The notes beneath the pieces are model-generated. The model was not told the origin of the DNA. It did no database searches and saw nothing but the letters and a program-made list of their open reading frames with translations. A stretch of DNA of 64,000 nt, from the NCBI GenBank assembly GCA_947624645.1, contig CANQLG010000005.1:28104-92103 (forward strand), given 5' to 3'. Shown in pieces: positions 51,920 through 61,890 of this stretch. A program made the position numbers and the translations under genes. Numbering within the stretch: position 1 is the stretch's first letter; each line of letters opens with the position of its first letter. The DNA is from Candidatus Gastranaerophilales bacterium (GTDB lineage: Bacteria; Cyanobacteriota; Vampirovibrionia; Gastranaerophilales; Gastranaerophilaceae).

Positions 51920-51938
51920 TTTTTTACAGGTTTTTTTT

Positions 51939-52640
51939 ATGAAGCATATTATAATTATCCCTACTTACAATGAGTATAATAATATTGAGCGAATAATTGA
52001 TGAAATCTTTCGACTTTATGTTGACAGCTGTATTCTTATTGTTGATGATTCATCACCTGATAATACGGCTGAGTTAGTTTTATCGCTTCAAAAAAAATAT
52101 AAAAAATTATTTTTATTATCTCAAACATCGAAAGGCGGTATTGCCAAGGCATATATAAACGGGTTTAAGTGGGCTATAAATAACGGATTTGATGTCTTTA
52201 CTACTTGTGACGCCGATTTTTCTCATAATCCAAAATACATTAAAACCGCTTTGGATTATATTAATAGCGGTTTTGACGGTGCTTCGGGTTCAAGATTTAT
52301 AAAAAATGGCGGTACTGATGAAAAAAATTGGTTCCGAAATCTTCTTTCCGTCGGTGGAAATATTTATTCAAGATTTATCTTGGGGGCTAATTTCTGTGAT
52401 TGGCTTGAGGGGTTTAATACTTATACTCTTTCCGCTTTAAATAAAATTAATCTTGATTCAATTGGTGCAAATGGTTTTATCTTCGGTGCTGAAATGAAAT
52501 ATAGAGCTTTAAAAGCAGGCTGCAGTTTAAAAGAATTTCCTATATTATTTTCGGTTAGAACGAAAGGTAAGTCCAAAATGGATATTAATATAATATTGGA
52601 AGCATTTTTTCAGGTTATTAAATTAAGATTATCAGTTTAA
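51939..52640 (+). CDS. Polyprenyl/dolichyl-phosphate mannose synthase-like GT2
   Basis: 233 residues from the ATG at 51939, which has AGG nine bases upstream; a longer frame would run through the tRNA. The GT2 fold shows IIPTYNEYNNIERII (start), VDDSSPDNTAELV (near 35), TCDADFSHNPKYI (near 92, the metal/DxD site) and GASGSRFIKNGGTD. It lacks C-terminal membrane helices, like the soluble DPM1/Ppm-type enzymes. It would make a polyprenyl-phosphate sugar that a GT-C enzyme can use, for instance that at 9906-11363. Its stop overlaps the convergent DegT gene. Confidence 0.87.
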   Translation: MKHIIIIPTYNEYNNIERIIDEIFRLYVDSCILIVDDSSPDNTAELVLSLQKKYKKLFLLSQTSKGGIAKAYINGFKWAINNGFDVFTTCDADFSHNPKYIKTALDYINSGFDGASGSRFIKNGGTDEKNWFRNLLSVGGNIYSRFILGANFCDWLEGFNTYTLSALNKINLDSIGANGFIFGAEMKYRALKAGCSLKEFPILFSVRTKGKSKMDINIILEAFFQVIKLRLSV

Positions 52641-53756
52641 AATTTGATGTAAGCAATCTGATATATATTTCATGTCATCTTTTGTCAAAGTCAGACCCAT
52701 TGGTATATATAAGCCTTTATTGTATATGTTTTCGCTGACTGGTCTGTTTATATTATCGTTATAGCCGAGTTTTTTGATTATAGGCTGCTTATGTAGCGGA
52801 TAAAATAAGGGTCTTGTTTCAATATTTTTTTCTCTTAATTTTGTTGCCAATTCTTTTGAATTGATTTTTAGATAATCATTTATAATTATCGGGAAAACCC
52901 AATAGTTGTTTTTTGCGTATGGGGTTTCTTTTTCGGGAAGTTTAACAGGCAGGTCGCTTAGCAAGTCTTGATAAATATTGCCTAAATCTTGTTTTATTTT
53001 TATTGTTTTTTCAATCTTTTCAAATTGGGCATATATTACTGCGGCTTGTAAATTTGTCATCCTGAGATTTTGACCCAAGTCATAGTGTATAAATTTTTCT
53101 TTTGTGAAACATAAATTTTTATAGTAATTAACTTTATTTATAATTTCCTCATCGGATGTAAGGACTATTCCGCCTTCACCCGAACAAATATGTTTATTTG
53201 TAAAAAATGAAAACGTTGATGCATCACCAAAACTTCCGCATTTTTGGTGCTTGTATTCAAGTCCGTGGGCTTGTGCGGCATCTTCTATAATTTTTAAATT
53301 ATATTGTTCTGCTATTTGTTTTATACTGTCTGCTTCACTTGGTAATCCGTACATGTGAACCATTATTATTGCTTTTGTGTTTTTTGTTAGATGCCGCTCA
53401 ATTTTTTCCGTATCAATATTAAAGGTTTTATTTTCACAGTCAACGAAAATCGGTTTCAGTTTGTTGTATACACACGCTAATACGGATGAAATAATATTAA
53501 ATGTCGGTACAATTATTTCTGAATTATCTTCCCATCTGTACATATCTTTCATTGATTTAAGAGTAACATCTAATGCTGCTGTACCGTTTGTTATACAACT
53601 TCCGTATTTTTGACCGCAATATTGAGCAAATTCTTTTTCTACTTTTTGTACAAACGGTCCGTTAGCTCCAATCCATCCGTTATCTATACATTCAGCTAAA
53701 TATTTTTTTTCATTTCCGTCAAATAAAGGTTCATATACGGGTATAAATTTATTCAT
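52632..53756 (-). CDS. DegT/DnrJ/EryC1-type sugar aminotransferase
   Basis: 374 residues. The PLP lysine is in FSFFTNKHICSGEGGIVLT (near residue 186), and AAQAHGLEYKHQKCGSFGDAS precedes it. The N-terminal GANGPFVQKVEKEFAQYCG and ITNGTAALDVTLKS are family motifs. It aminates a nucleotide-linked keto sugar for surface glycans. The cupin gene upstream (overlap of 8 nt) could supply or remodel that sugar. The NDP-sugar is unknown. Confidence 0.9.
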   Translation of the reverse strand: MNKFIPVYEPLFDGNEKKYLAECIDNGWIGANGPFVQKVEKEFAQYCGQKYGSCITNGTAALDVTLKSMKDMYRWEDNSEIIVPTFNIISSVLACVYNKLKPIFVDCENKTFNIDTEKIERHLTKNTKAIIMVHMYGLPSEADSIKQIAEQYNLKIIEDAAQAHGLEYKHQKCGSFGDASTFSFFTNKHICSGEGGIVLTSDEEIINKVNYYKNLCFTKEKFIHYDLGQNLRMTNLQAAVIYAQFEKIEKTIKIKQDLGNIYQDLLSDLPVKLPEKETPYAKNNYWVFPIIINDYLKINSKELATKLREKNIETRPLFYPLHKQPIIKKLGYNDNINRPVSENIYNKGLYIPMGLTLTKDDMKYISDCLHQILN

Positions 53757-54177
53757 TTATTATAACCTTTTCATCTTCAATTTCAGAAAATCGTTCCTTC
53801 TCTGCCAAACCTATATATGGACCTTGTTTTATTTCAAACATTTTTAAATCATTAACGCATTTCAATCCGTGTCCGCCATCTATTAAATATACGATATCGC
53901 CTTCTTGTATTATTGTGCTTTCAATATATTCTTTCTCATTGGAATATAAATCTAATCTTGCACTGCCTTTTGTCACTATCAATACTTCTCCCGTATGCGA
54001 TATTGTACGGGTTATTTCTTTATGTGTATGGGCTTTTACTATTGTTCCTTTTTTATGGCAAAAACAACCTATTTGCAGCGGTGATGCATCATCAGTGAAA
54101 AATTGTGACTTCGTTATTTCATCGCTCTTTATTATTATTGCTATAAGTTTGTTTTTATATTTAAATTCTTTTATCAT
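53749..54177 (-). CDS. Cupin-fold protein, possibly sugar-related
   Basis: 142 residues. The cupin core shows FCHKKGTIVKAHTHKEITR with paired His, GEVLIVTKGSARLDLYS, then IIQEGDIVYLIDGGHGLKCV. It lies between ribH and the DegT aminotransferase, overlapping the latter by 8 nt. In glycan clusters such cupins are often sugar isomerases or epimerases, but the metal-binding pattern alone does not decide. No signal peptide. Confidence 0.75.
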   Translation of the reverse strand: MIKEFKYKNKLIAIIIKSDEITKSQFFTDDASPLQIGCFCHKKGTIVKAHTHKEITRTISHTGEVLIVTKGSARLDLYSNEKEYIESTIIQEGDIVYLIDGGHGLKCVNDLKMFEIKQGPYIGLAEKERFSEIEDEKVIINE

Positions 54178-54180
54178 ATA

Positions 54181-54645
54181 TTAAATTTTTGATATCAGAT
54201 TAGCCATTTCAATTGCTGATTTTGCAGCATCAGCACCTTTATTTCCCGATTTCGTTCCTGCTCTTTCAATAGCTTGTTCTATATTATCACAAGTTAAAAC
54301 ACCAAATATAACAGGTATACCTGTTTCAAGTCCTACTGATGCTACGCCTTTTGATACTTCCGCACATACATAATCATAATGTGAGGTTGAACCTTTAATT
54401 ACAGCACCAAGTGTAATTATGGCATTATATTTACCGCTTTTTGCAGCTTTCTTCGCTATCAAAGGAATCTCAAATGCCCCCGGCACCCATATTATGCTGA
54501 TATTTTCTTCTTTTGCCCCATGCCTGATAAGTTCATCTATTGCTCCTGATAATAGTTTTGAACTTATAAATTCATTAAATCTTGCGGCTATTATGCAAAA
54601 TTTCTCATTACTTACGGTCAGCATTCCTTCTATTATATTTGACAT
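54181..54645 (-). CDS. ribH: 6,7-dimethyl-8-ribityllumazine synthase
   Basis: 154 residues. [19 protein letters not shown] at the start, [16 protein letters not shown] (near 52), [16 protein letters not shown] (near 80, with the catalytic His) and [20 protein letters not shown] all fit. RibH makes the last riboflavin precursor as a 60-mer or pentamer shell. ribF lies 59 nt upstream, and both belong to riboflavin/FAD supply. The next two genes in the same direction are not riboflavin-related. Confidence 0.97.
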   Translation of the reverse strand: MSNIIEGMLTVSNEKFCIIAARFNEFISSKLLSGAIDELIRHGAKEENISIIWVPGAFEIPLIAKKAAKSGKYNAIITLGAVIKGSTSHYDYVCAEVSKGVASVGLETGIPVIFGVLTCDNIEQAIERAGTKSGNKGADAAKSAIEMANLISKI

Positions 54646-54704
54646 CTTTTCTCCTTAAATTTATCTTAAGTTGATTTTACAATATTAAAAAAAAATATCA
54701 ATTT

Positions 54705-55613
54705 TTAGTTGTAATTATGTAAAAAATATTTATATATTTCAGCAAATGCTATATCTCTTGTAATTTGAGCTTTTAATTTGTCTGTACTGTTAAATGCTAT
54801 TTGATTTCTTATTTTGGCAATAAAAGAAATTTTTATTTTTTCTCCGTATATATTTTGGTTAAAATCTATAATATGAACTTCGGTTTTGTTCTTTGGCTCA
54901 ATTGAATGATTAAGGACTCCCGTATATTCTTTTCCCTTTACATTTATTGTAACAAAATATACTCCGTAAGGTATTTTAATTTTTTCTTCGGGATAATTTA
55001 TATTGGCACTCGGAAATCCTATATCTGAAGCAATATGTTCACCTTTTATTACCGTGCCTTGTATAAAAAAATTATATCCTAAAAGTTCATTTGCATCCTG
55101 AAAGTTTCCCAAATGCAAAAAATTTCTTATTACGGAACAGCTTACTATATTATTTTTTACGACAAAAGGTGGCACTTCAAAATATTTATATTTATATATT
55201 GATTGATTTGTTCTTAAAAACTTCGAATTTCCTTCTTTGTTATATCCGAAGCTATGATTAAATCCTGTTGTTATTGCAATCGGAGAAAAGTATTTTATTA
55301 AAATATTTTCCAAATAATCTTTAGCCCCGATGGTGCAATAATCTTTAAAATCAAGTAGGACGACATTATCTAATCCTATTTTTTCAAGCATATTAAGTTT
55401 TTCTTCAAGAGTTAAAATTTGTTCAACTTGTGATTTGCTTAATATTGTTGACGGATGGTTTTTAAATATTATTGCACAAGATTGAGAGTTGTTTTCTTTT
55501 GCTATATGTATTGCATTTTTTAATACCACTCTATGCCCTAAATGAATCCCGTCAAAAAATCCTAAGGCAAGTGATGTATTCTTTAAATATGTTAATTCAT
55601 CATAAATATGCAT
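54705..55613 (-). CDS. ribF: Bifunctional riboflavin kinase/FAD synthetase
   Basis: 302 residues. The N-terminal adenylyltransferase has LGFFDGIHLGHRVVL (near residue 17, the HxGH nucleotide loop) and TTGFNHSFGYNKEGN (near 115). The C-terminal kinase has GEHIASDIGFPSANINYP and VYFVTINVKGKEYTGVLN. It converts riboflavin to FMN and then FAD. It heads the ribF-ribH-cupin-DegT group. Confidence 0.94.
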   Translation of the reverse strand: MHIYDELTYLKNTSLALGFFDGIHLGHRVVLKNAIHIAKENNSQSCAIIFKNHPSTILSKSQVEQILTLEEKLNMLEKIGLDNVVLLDFKDYCTIGAKDYLENILIKYFSPIAITTGFNHSFGYNKEGNSKFLRTNQSIYKYKYFEVPPFVVKNNIVSCSVIRNFLHLGNFQDANELLGYNFFIQGTVIKGEHIASDIGFPSANINYPEEKIKIPYGVYFVTINVKGKEYTGVLNHSIEPKNKTEVHIIDFNQNIYGEKIKISFIAKIRNQIAFNSTDKLKAQITRDIAFAEIYKYFLHNYN

Positions 55614-55623
55614 AATGTAATTA

Positions 55624-55652
55624 TAGACAAAAATAAATTATTGTTGAATACT
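55624..55652 (+). promoter_or_regulatory. Promoter giving a near-leaderless start for the GH13 gene at 55660
   Basis: TAGACA, a 17-nt spacer and AATACT, then 7 nt to the ATG. There is no Shine-Dalgarno. Confidence 0.45.
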
Positions 55653-55659
55653 AAATATT

Positions 55660-57777
55660 ATGGGTAATGATAATTTTATAAATAATGTAAATAAACAAAA
55701 TTCACCTTGCTTAGAAAATAATTGGCAAAAGTATTTTGGTGCATATTTTTTAGAGGATGGCAGATGCTTATTTAAGTTGTTTACGTTTCCCGAAGTAAAA
55801 AATGTTTCGGTTGAAATAAAACCTAATAAAAAACCTGCTGTCAGCTATAATATGAAAAAAATAACATCTTGCATTTGGCAGCTTGAACTTGAAAAAGATA
55901 TAGTGAGTCAAGGCGACAGATACAGATTTATTTTAGACTATAAAGATGAATTGATAACAGTAAAAGATCCTTGTTCAATGTGGCAAGATTCTTATTTTAA
56001 ATGGTCAAGAATATATAATCATTCACTTTTTAATTGGACAGATACTAAATGGATGTGTTCTAAGGATAATCGCAGAGTGAGCAGACTTTCAAATATAACA
56101 AATAATTTGTCTCCGGTTGAATCGCTTAGAATTTATGAACTGCATATAGGTACCTTTACTAAAGAGGGTACTTATCTTGCTGCTAAAGATAAAATAAAAT
56201 ATATAGCAGAAAATCTAAAATTTAATGCAATTGAAATTATGCCGTTAGAAAATACATATTCTTTTAATTGGGGATATGACGGTGTTGATAAATATGCGCC
56301 TAATCATACGTATGGAACGCCCGATGAGCTTAAAGAACTTATAAATTATGCACATAATATAGGCATTAACGTAATTATAGATATAGTACCAAATCATTTG
56401 GGGCCTGATATTGCACAATTACATAAAACGGGACCATATATTGAGGGAGAAAACTGCTTCGGATATAAATTTAATTTTGAAAAAGATGAGTGCAGTATAA
56501 ATGTCAGAGATTTTATAACAGGTGCTGCTTTAAACTGGATAATTAACTATCATGCTGACGGTTTAAGGGTTGATATGACAAAATTTATGTGCTCTGACTA
56601 TACTATGAAACAAATGGTTGCCGAAGTTAATTATTATATGAAAGATGCATTTCTCATTGCAGAAGACGGCAGAGATAACGATGACAGAATAACTCGTCAT
56701 CTTCCTCAAAATGAATATGAAGAAAATGAACTTCATCATGAAAAATATCTTGATAAAATAAGAAAAAATGAAGTATCCTTAAATGAACTCGGGTTTGACA
56801 GTGAATGGGATTTTCCGTTTCACAAACAAATAGCTTCTATGCTTTTAGGCACTTGGGATTGCCGTGAAAAAAATATTTGTAATTTTGATTACTCTTTAAG
56901 AGCTGCCCAAACTAGGGTTAAATATCCCATGAGCCATGATGAAATCGGGAATATTGACGGAACCAGACTTATTTCAAAAATTCTTGCTTATAAATTAAAT
57001 CTTGATGACAAAGTATGCGATTGTATCAGGTCGCAGAAATGTAAACTTGCGGCTCATGCTGCTCATAATATTTTAACAAAACTTGTATCGGGTCAACTTG
57101 AGTTGATGGATGATGTTGAACGCAAGAATTTCTATAAGCAAAATTCTTTGACATGTGATTTTAGTGTTGAGGAAATTTTAAAATTATATTTGGAAGCCGT
57201 CGAAATGCACAAGCTTGCCATAGGCAAAATATTTTCAATCCCGGGACCCAAAATGATTTTTCAGGGTGATGAATCTGCTAATCTTGCTTATTTTAAATTT
57301 TTTAGAAAATTTTCTTCAGGCCCCGAATATTATCTGCGGGATAAAGGCTATGAACCGGGGATTTCGGCATTTTTGGATTCAAAACTTGATTCCGTTATTG
57401 TTGATAATAAATATAAATATATAAATTTAGGTGTTGAAACTTTTGTTTCGGATTTGAATCAGCTGTGTATAAAAAATTCTGCCCTGACTTCAGGGCATAT
57501 TGAAAAAACTGTTGTTGATGAACAAAATCAGGTTCATGCAATATACTCAAGAAAAATTTATAACGAAATTTTTTCTGTTTCAAATTTTTCAAGTTCAATT
57601 TTTGATAAAAATTACGGAATTATGTTCCCGAAAGGTAATTGGAAAGAAATTTTAAATTCAAACAGTAAAATTTATGCAGGCGATGGCTGCTATACAAATT
57701 CAAATCAAATATTTGACCAATATACTTATATATCGCTAGCTCCATATTCAATAGCATTTTTTGAAAGAACAGATTAA
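55660..57777 (+). CDS. GH13 glucan-branching/trehalohydrolase-type enzyme
   Basis: 705 residues. An N-terminal carbohydrate-binding-like beta domain (residues 20-110) is followed by the barrel. The opening IYELHIGTFTKEGTY (near 160) and the regions DIVPNHLG (I), DGLRVDMTKF (II, Asp), LIAEDGRDN (III, Glu), MSHDEIGN (IV) are all intact. FNWGYDGVDKYAPNHTYGTPDEL is the usual branching/trehalohydrolase stretch. The choice between GlgB-like branching enzyme and malto-oligosyltrehalose trehalohydrolase (or a related activity) cannot be decided here. There is no signal peptide. The gene ends overlapping waaA. Confidence 0.83.
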   Translation: MGNDNFINNVNKQNSPCLENNWQKYFGAYFLEDGRCLFKLFTFPEVKNVSVEIKPNKKPAVSYNMKKITSCIWQLELEKDIVSQGDRYRFILDYKDELITVKDPCSMWQDSYFKWSRIYNHSLFNWTDTKWMCSKDNRRVSRLSNITNNLSPVESLRIYELHIGTFTKEGTYLAAKDKIKYIAENLKFNAIEIMPLENTYSFNWGYDGVDKYAPNHTYGTPDELKELINYAHNIGINVIIDIVPNHLGPDIAQLHKTGPYIEGENCFGYKFNFEKDECSINVRDFITGAALNWIINYHADGLRVDMTKFMCSDYTMKQMVAEVNYYMKDAFLIAEDGRDNDDRITRHLPQNEYEENELHHEKYLDKIRKNEVSLNELGFDSEWDFPFHKQIASMLLGTWDCREKNICNFDYSLRAAQTRVKYPMSHDEIGNIDGTRLISKILAYKLNLDDKVCDCIRSQKCKLAAHAAHNILTKLVSGQLELMDDVERKNFYKQNSLTCDFSVEEILKLYLEAVEMHKLAIGKIFSIPGPKMIFQGDESANLAYFKFFRKFSSGPEYYLRDKGYEPGISAFLDSKLDSVIVDNKYKYINLGVETFVSDLNQLCIKNSALTSGHIEKTVVDEQNQVHAIYSRKIYNEIFSVSNFSSSIFDKNYGIMFPKGNWKEILNSNSKIYAGDGCYTNSNQIFDQYTYISLAPYSIAFFERTD

Positions 57778-59024
57778 ATTCTGTCCAATACATACTTAAT
57801 TGCACCGCGATTTTCATCAAATACATTTTTAGCGCATCGGCAAAATTTATGGTATTTGTCTTTATTTAAATAAAAAGAAAGTAATTCGGATTTTAATTCA
57901 TCTTCATTGTTTACAATAACTGCGCAATTATTTTCGGTAACAATTTTATATACATCTTTAAAATTAAATACACAAGGTCCTGATATAACGGGTTTTCCCC
58001 AAATATTTGCTTCTAAAGGGTTGTGACCACCCGTTGAGGAAAAGCTTCCGCCGATAAATGCAATATGGCAAATTGAAAATAATTTTGCCAATTCACCCAT
58101 AGTATCAAGCAAAATAATTTCATTATCTTTAAAATTTGCATTTTCACTGCGGCTGCCCCATAAATATCCGCAATTATTTAATAATTCCGATACTTCTTTA
58201 TAACGCTGCGGATGCCTTGGTGCTATCAGCAATTTTGCATCAGGCTGCTCTTGTTTTAAAACATTAAATGCATTTAAAACTATTTCATCTTCACCTTTAT
58301 GTGTACTGGCTGCTATAAAAACCCTGAAATCATCGGTTTTTAGTTCTGATTTGAATTTATCCGTAACAGATAATGAAATATTTGAAGTGATATCAAACTT
58401 TAAATTACCCATAACGTCTATTTTATCTTTGTTTGCACCAATTTCAATTATTCTTTGTGCATCGTCTTTTGTTTGCATAAAAATTTTTTCGTAGCGGTTT
58501 AATACCGGTGCTAAAAAGAATTTTATTTTTTTGTAACCATCAAAAGAGTGCGGTGATATTCTTCCGTTTATCGTAAAAACCTTTATTTTTAAAATTTTTG
58601 CAATAGTTACAAAACAAGGCCATATTTCAGTTTCGGCAATTATTATTTTTTGAGGTTTAAAGGTGTTAAAAAATGCTAATACGCTGAAAAAGAAATCATA
58701 AGGATAATATGTTACCAAATCGGCAACATCTTTAAATGCTTGTTGTGCAATTTCTTGTCCTGTTTTTGTCGTTGTTGTTACAATAACAGTTTCATCGGGA
58801 TGTGAAAATTTGTATTGCTTGACCAACTCTTTTATTGCATTTGTTTCACCAACCGATACTGCATGAAATACGGTTACAGGCTTATTGCTTTTTTTGAATG
58901 AATAAAATCCCAATTTTTGCCAAAAACCTGCTCTGAACTTAGGTTGAATAACAAAGCCGATTAATATAACGGGTAACAGACAAATTGATAAAAATATTAA
59001 AATTAAATTGTATAAAAATACCAT
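57774..59024 (-). CDS. waaA: 3-deoxy-D-manno-octulosonic acid (Kdo) transferase
   Basis: 416 residues from the ATG at 59024; an ATG 21 nt earlier lies inside the secA end. A membrane anchor (residues 5-24) is followed by the GT-B fold. VSVGETNAIKELVKQY (near 53) with the acidic base, TETEIWPC... reads here as AETEIWPC, and SFSSTGGHNPLEA (near residue 312) holds the CMP-Kdo contact. It adds Kdo to lipid A, an LPS core step. It follows secA on the same strand with a short overlap. Confidence 0.93.
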   Translation of the reverse strand: MVFLYNLILIFLSICLLPVILIGFVIQPKFRAGFWQKLGFYSFKKSNKPVTVFHAVSVGETNAIKELVKQYKFSHPDETVIVTTTTKTGQEIAQQAFKDVADLVTYYPYDFFFSVLAFFNTFKPQKIIIAETEIWPCFVTIAKILKIKVFTINGRISPHSFDGYKKIKFFLAPVLNRYEKIFMQTKDDAQRIIEIGANKDKIDVMGNLKFDITSNISLSVTDKFKSELKTDDFRVFIAASTHKGEDEIVLNAFNVLKQEQPDAKLLIAPRHPQRYKEVSELLNNCGYLWGSRSENANFKDNEIILLDTMGELAKLFSICHIAFIGGSFSSTGGHNPLEANIWGKPVISGPCVFNFKDVYKIVTENNCAVIVNNEDELKSELLSFYLNKDKYHKFCRCAKNVFDENRGAIKYVLDRI

Positions 59025-59025
59025 A

Positions 59026-61698
59026 TTATTTCTCTTTATTTTCATCCATAACTATTGTTTGCTCGGGAACATTCAAGTAATCGGGAGAAACTATTTGTAT
59101 TCCGAATTTTGTTCTGAATAAGTGTTTTACGGTTTCCGACTGAATATCATACATCATATTATTAAATAAATCATAGGCTTCTTTCTTATATTCAAGTAAC
59201 GGATTTTTTTGACCGTATGCTCTTAAACCGATACCGTCTCTTAACATATCAATGTTGTGAAGATGGTCAATCCACCTGTTATCAACAACCCTCAACAGAA
59301 TATCTTTTTCCAATCCCCTCATTACGTTATTTGAACTGAAAGCAGATTCTTTTTCATGTTTAAGATTATATTGTTCCGCAATATTATTATAAAAATCAAC
59401 GGTTTTTTGTTCGTGTTCACTATAAGCCTTAAGAGCAAAATCTCTTATTTTAGAATATACATTTTCGTACTTTAATCCTTGAATATCTTTAACTTCTATA
59501 TAAGAAAGCTGAGGTATTTCAGAGTGAATTTCTTTAACCAGTGAAACTAAATCATCATAAATATATTCATCGGGGTTCATCCCCGGTGCAATATAAGTTT
59601 TGAGGAGCCTGTCTACTTCTCTTTCAATCATATAAGTAATATCTTCTCTTAAGTCTGTACCTTCAAGAACTTTATTTCTTTGTGAATAGAATTTCTCACG
59701 CTGTAAGTTCATAACATCATCATATTCAAGTACACTTTTCCTTGCATCAAAGTGGAATGTTTCAACCTTTTTTTGGTTACTTTCAATTTGTCTTGTTATG
59801 AGTTTATTTTCTATTGCCATATCTTCTTCAATATTAAAAGAATTCATAAGCGCCATAATTTGCTGACCGCCAAATATTCGCATTAAGCTGTCTTCGAGAG
59901 ACAGAAAAAATCTTGTTGAACCGGGGTCGCCCTGTCTTGCCGCACGGCCTCTTAATTGGTTATCTATACGTCTTGATTCATGGCGTTCCGTCCCGATTAC
60001 ATGTAAACCGCCCGCTTCAACAACTTTGTTATGTTCATCTTGTGTTATTGCCCGAACTTTTTCAAGGACGTCGTTTTTTAATTTTTCATAATTCGGATTA
60101 TCAGGTGAAATACCTTTTGAATCAAGTTCTTGCTTAGCTAAATACTCGGGATTACCGCCTAAAAGAATATCGGTACCTCTGCCGGCCATATTTGTAGCAA
60201 TTGTAACCGCACCGTATCTGCCTGCCTGAGCTATTATGTATGCTTCTTTTTCATGATGTTTTGCGTTTAAAATATTGTGTTTTATTCCCCGCTTCTTTAA
60301 AATATCTGATACAAGCTCGGATTTTTCTATACTGATTGTACCGACTAATACGGGTCTGCCCTGTTTATGCATTTTTATTATTTCATCCGCAACGGCATTA
60401 TATTTTATTCTTTCGGTTTTATAAATAATATCGGGCAAATCAATTCTTATATCCGTTTTATTAGTAGGAATTCTTGTAACTTCCAGGTTATATATTTTAC
60501 CGAACTCAGCTTCTTCTGTCATAGCAGTACCGGTCATGCCTGCAAGTTTCGGATATAATCTGAATAAATTTTGGAAAGTTATACTTGCCAAAGTCTGAGT
60601 CTCATCTTGAATTTCAACTCCCTCTTTAGCCTCAACAGCTTGATGAAGTCCGTCTGACCAGCGTCTGCCTTCCATTAAACGTCCAGTAAATTCATCAACT
60701 ATAATTACTTCACCATTTTTAATAACGTAATCGGTATTTAAATGAAATAATTCTTTTGCTTTTAATGCTTGTAAAAGATGGTGTGCATATTGGTTATTTA
60801 TGTCAAATAAGTCTTTAATTTCAAGAATTTCTTGAGCTTTATCAATGCCATCTTCAGTAAGAATAACATTTTTATTTTTTTCATCAACTTCATAGTGTTT
60901 AGTTTTTTGCAATTGCGGAGCAACAGCAGCCATGGTTCTGTATAATTCAGCAGATTTATCCAATCTTCCGCTAATTATTAAGGGGGTTCTTGCTTCGTCA
61001 ATTAATATACTGTCAACTTCATCAATTATGGCATAATTATATGGTCTTTGGACTCTCTGTTCAACGGATGTCGCCATATTATCACGCAGATAATCAAACC
61101 CGAATTCATTGTTAGTTCCGTAAGTTATATCGCACTCATAAGCTTGTTTTTTAATATTAAAGCTGTCATAGTCATTCATACCTGAAAGTATTACACCAAC
61201 AGACAGTCCAAGAAATTTAAATATTTTGCCCATCCATTCGGAGTCTCTTTGTGCAAGATAATCATTAACGGTAACGATGTGTACACCTTTCCCTGTTAAA
61301 GCATTTAAATATGCTGGAAGTGTCGCAACAAGAGTTTTACCCTCGCCTGTTCGCATTTCTGCAATTTGACCTTCATGCAAAAAAATTCCGCCTAAGAGTT
61401 GAACATCAAAATGCCGCATATTAAGTACTCTTTTACCGGCTTCTCTGACAGTTGCAAATGCTTCTGGTAAAATAGCATCAAGTGCTTGTTTTTCAAGTTC
61501 TCTATCTTTTTTTATATCATTTGATGTTGGTCTTTCTGCTAAAATCTTTTTAAATTCTTCAGTTTTATTGCGTAATTGTTCATCCGTAAGTTCAGTAAAA
61601 GATGGCTCAAGTGCATTAATATGCTCCACAACCGGCATCATTTTTTTTATTTTATTGTTATTTGGGTCACCCAATAATTTTAACAATAAATCTATCAT
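59026..61698 (-). CDS. secA: Preprotein translocase ATPase SecA
   Basis: 890 residues. The Walker A MRTGEGKTLVATLP (near residue 116), DEVDSILIDEARTPLI (near 222, Walker B), TNMAGRGTDILLGGNPE (near 505) and RIDNQLRGRAARQGDPGSTRF are all present. It drives proteins through SecYEG. The C-terminus ends soon after NVPEQTIVMDENKEK, without the CxCxSGKK(x)CH zinc-binding tail found in many SecA proteins. The start is preceded by AGGGAG. waaA follows in the same operon. Confidence 0.97.
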   Translation of the reverse strand: MIDLLLKLLGDPNNNKIKKMMPVVEHINALEPSFTELTDEQLRNKTEEFKKILAERPTSNDIKKDRELEKQALDAILPEAFATVREAGKRVLNMRHFDVQLLGGIFLHEGQIAEMRTGEGKTLVATLPAYLNALTGKGVHIVTVNDYLAQRDSEWMGKIFKFLGLSVGVILSGMNDYDSFNIKKQAYECDITYGTNNEFGFDYLRDNMATSVEQRVQRPYNYAIIDEVDSILIDEARTPLIISGRLDKSAELYRTMAAVAPQLQKTKHYEVDEKNKNVILTEDGIDKAQEILEIKDLFDINNQYAHHLLQALKAKELFHLNTDYVIKNGEVIIVDEFTGRLMEGRRWSDGLHQAVEAKEGVEIQDETQTLASITFQNLFRLYPKLAGMTGTAMTEEAEFGKIYNLEVTRIPTNKTDIRIDLPDIIYKTERIKYNAVADEIIKMHKQGRPVLVGTISIEKSELVSDILKKRGIKHNILNAKHHEKEAYIIAQAGRYGAVTIATNMAGRGTDILLGGNPEYLAKQELDSKGISPDNPNYEKLKNDVLEKVRAITQDEHNKVVEAGGLHVIGTERHESRRIDNQLRGRAARQGDPGSTRFFLSLEDSLMRIFGGQQIMALMNSFNIEEDMAIENKLITRQIESNQKKVETFHFDARKSVLEYDDVMNLQREKFYSQRNKVLEGTDLREDITYMIEREVDRLLKTYIAPGMNPDEYIYDDLVSLVKEIHSEIPQLSYIEVKDIQGLKYENVYSKIRDFALKAYSEHEQKTVDFYNNIAEQYNLKHEKESAFSSNNVMRGLEKDILLRVVDNRWIDHLHNIDMLRDGIGLRAYGQKNPLLEYKKEAYDLFNNMMYDIQSETVKHLFRTKFGIQIVSPDYLNVPEQTIVMDENKEK

Positions 61699-61890
61699 TC
61701 TCCCTAATCTCCGCTAATCTTGTATTTATAAGAATTTTAACATATAAATATATTTTTTAAACTGTTAGTTAATTTTATTTTAATTATTTTTTTTGTAAAT
61801 TTTTTGTAACAATTATTATTATTTACGCAAAAATGAAACTTTACCGATTTAAATATAGTAGAATTTAATTAGTAAGGAAGGTAAAAAAAC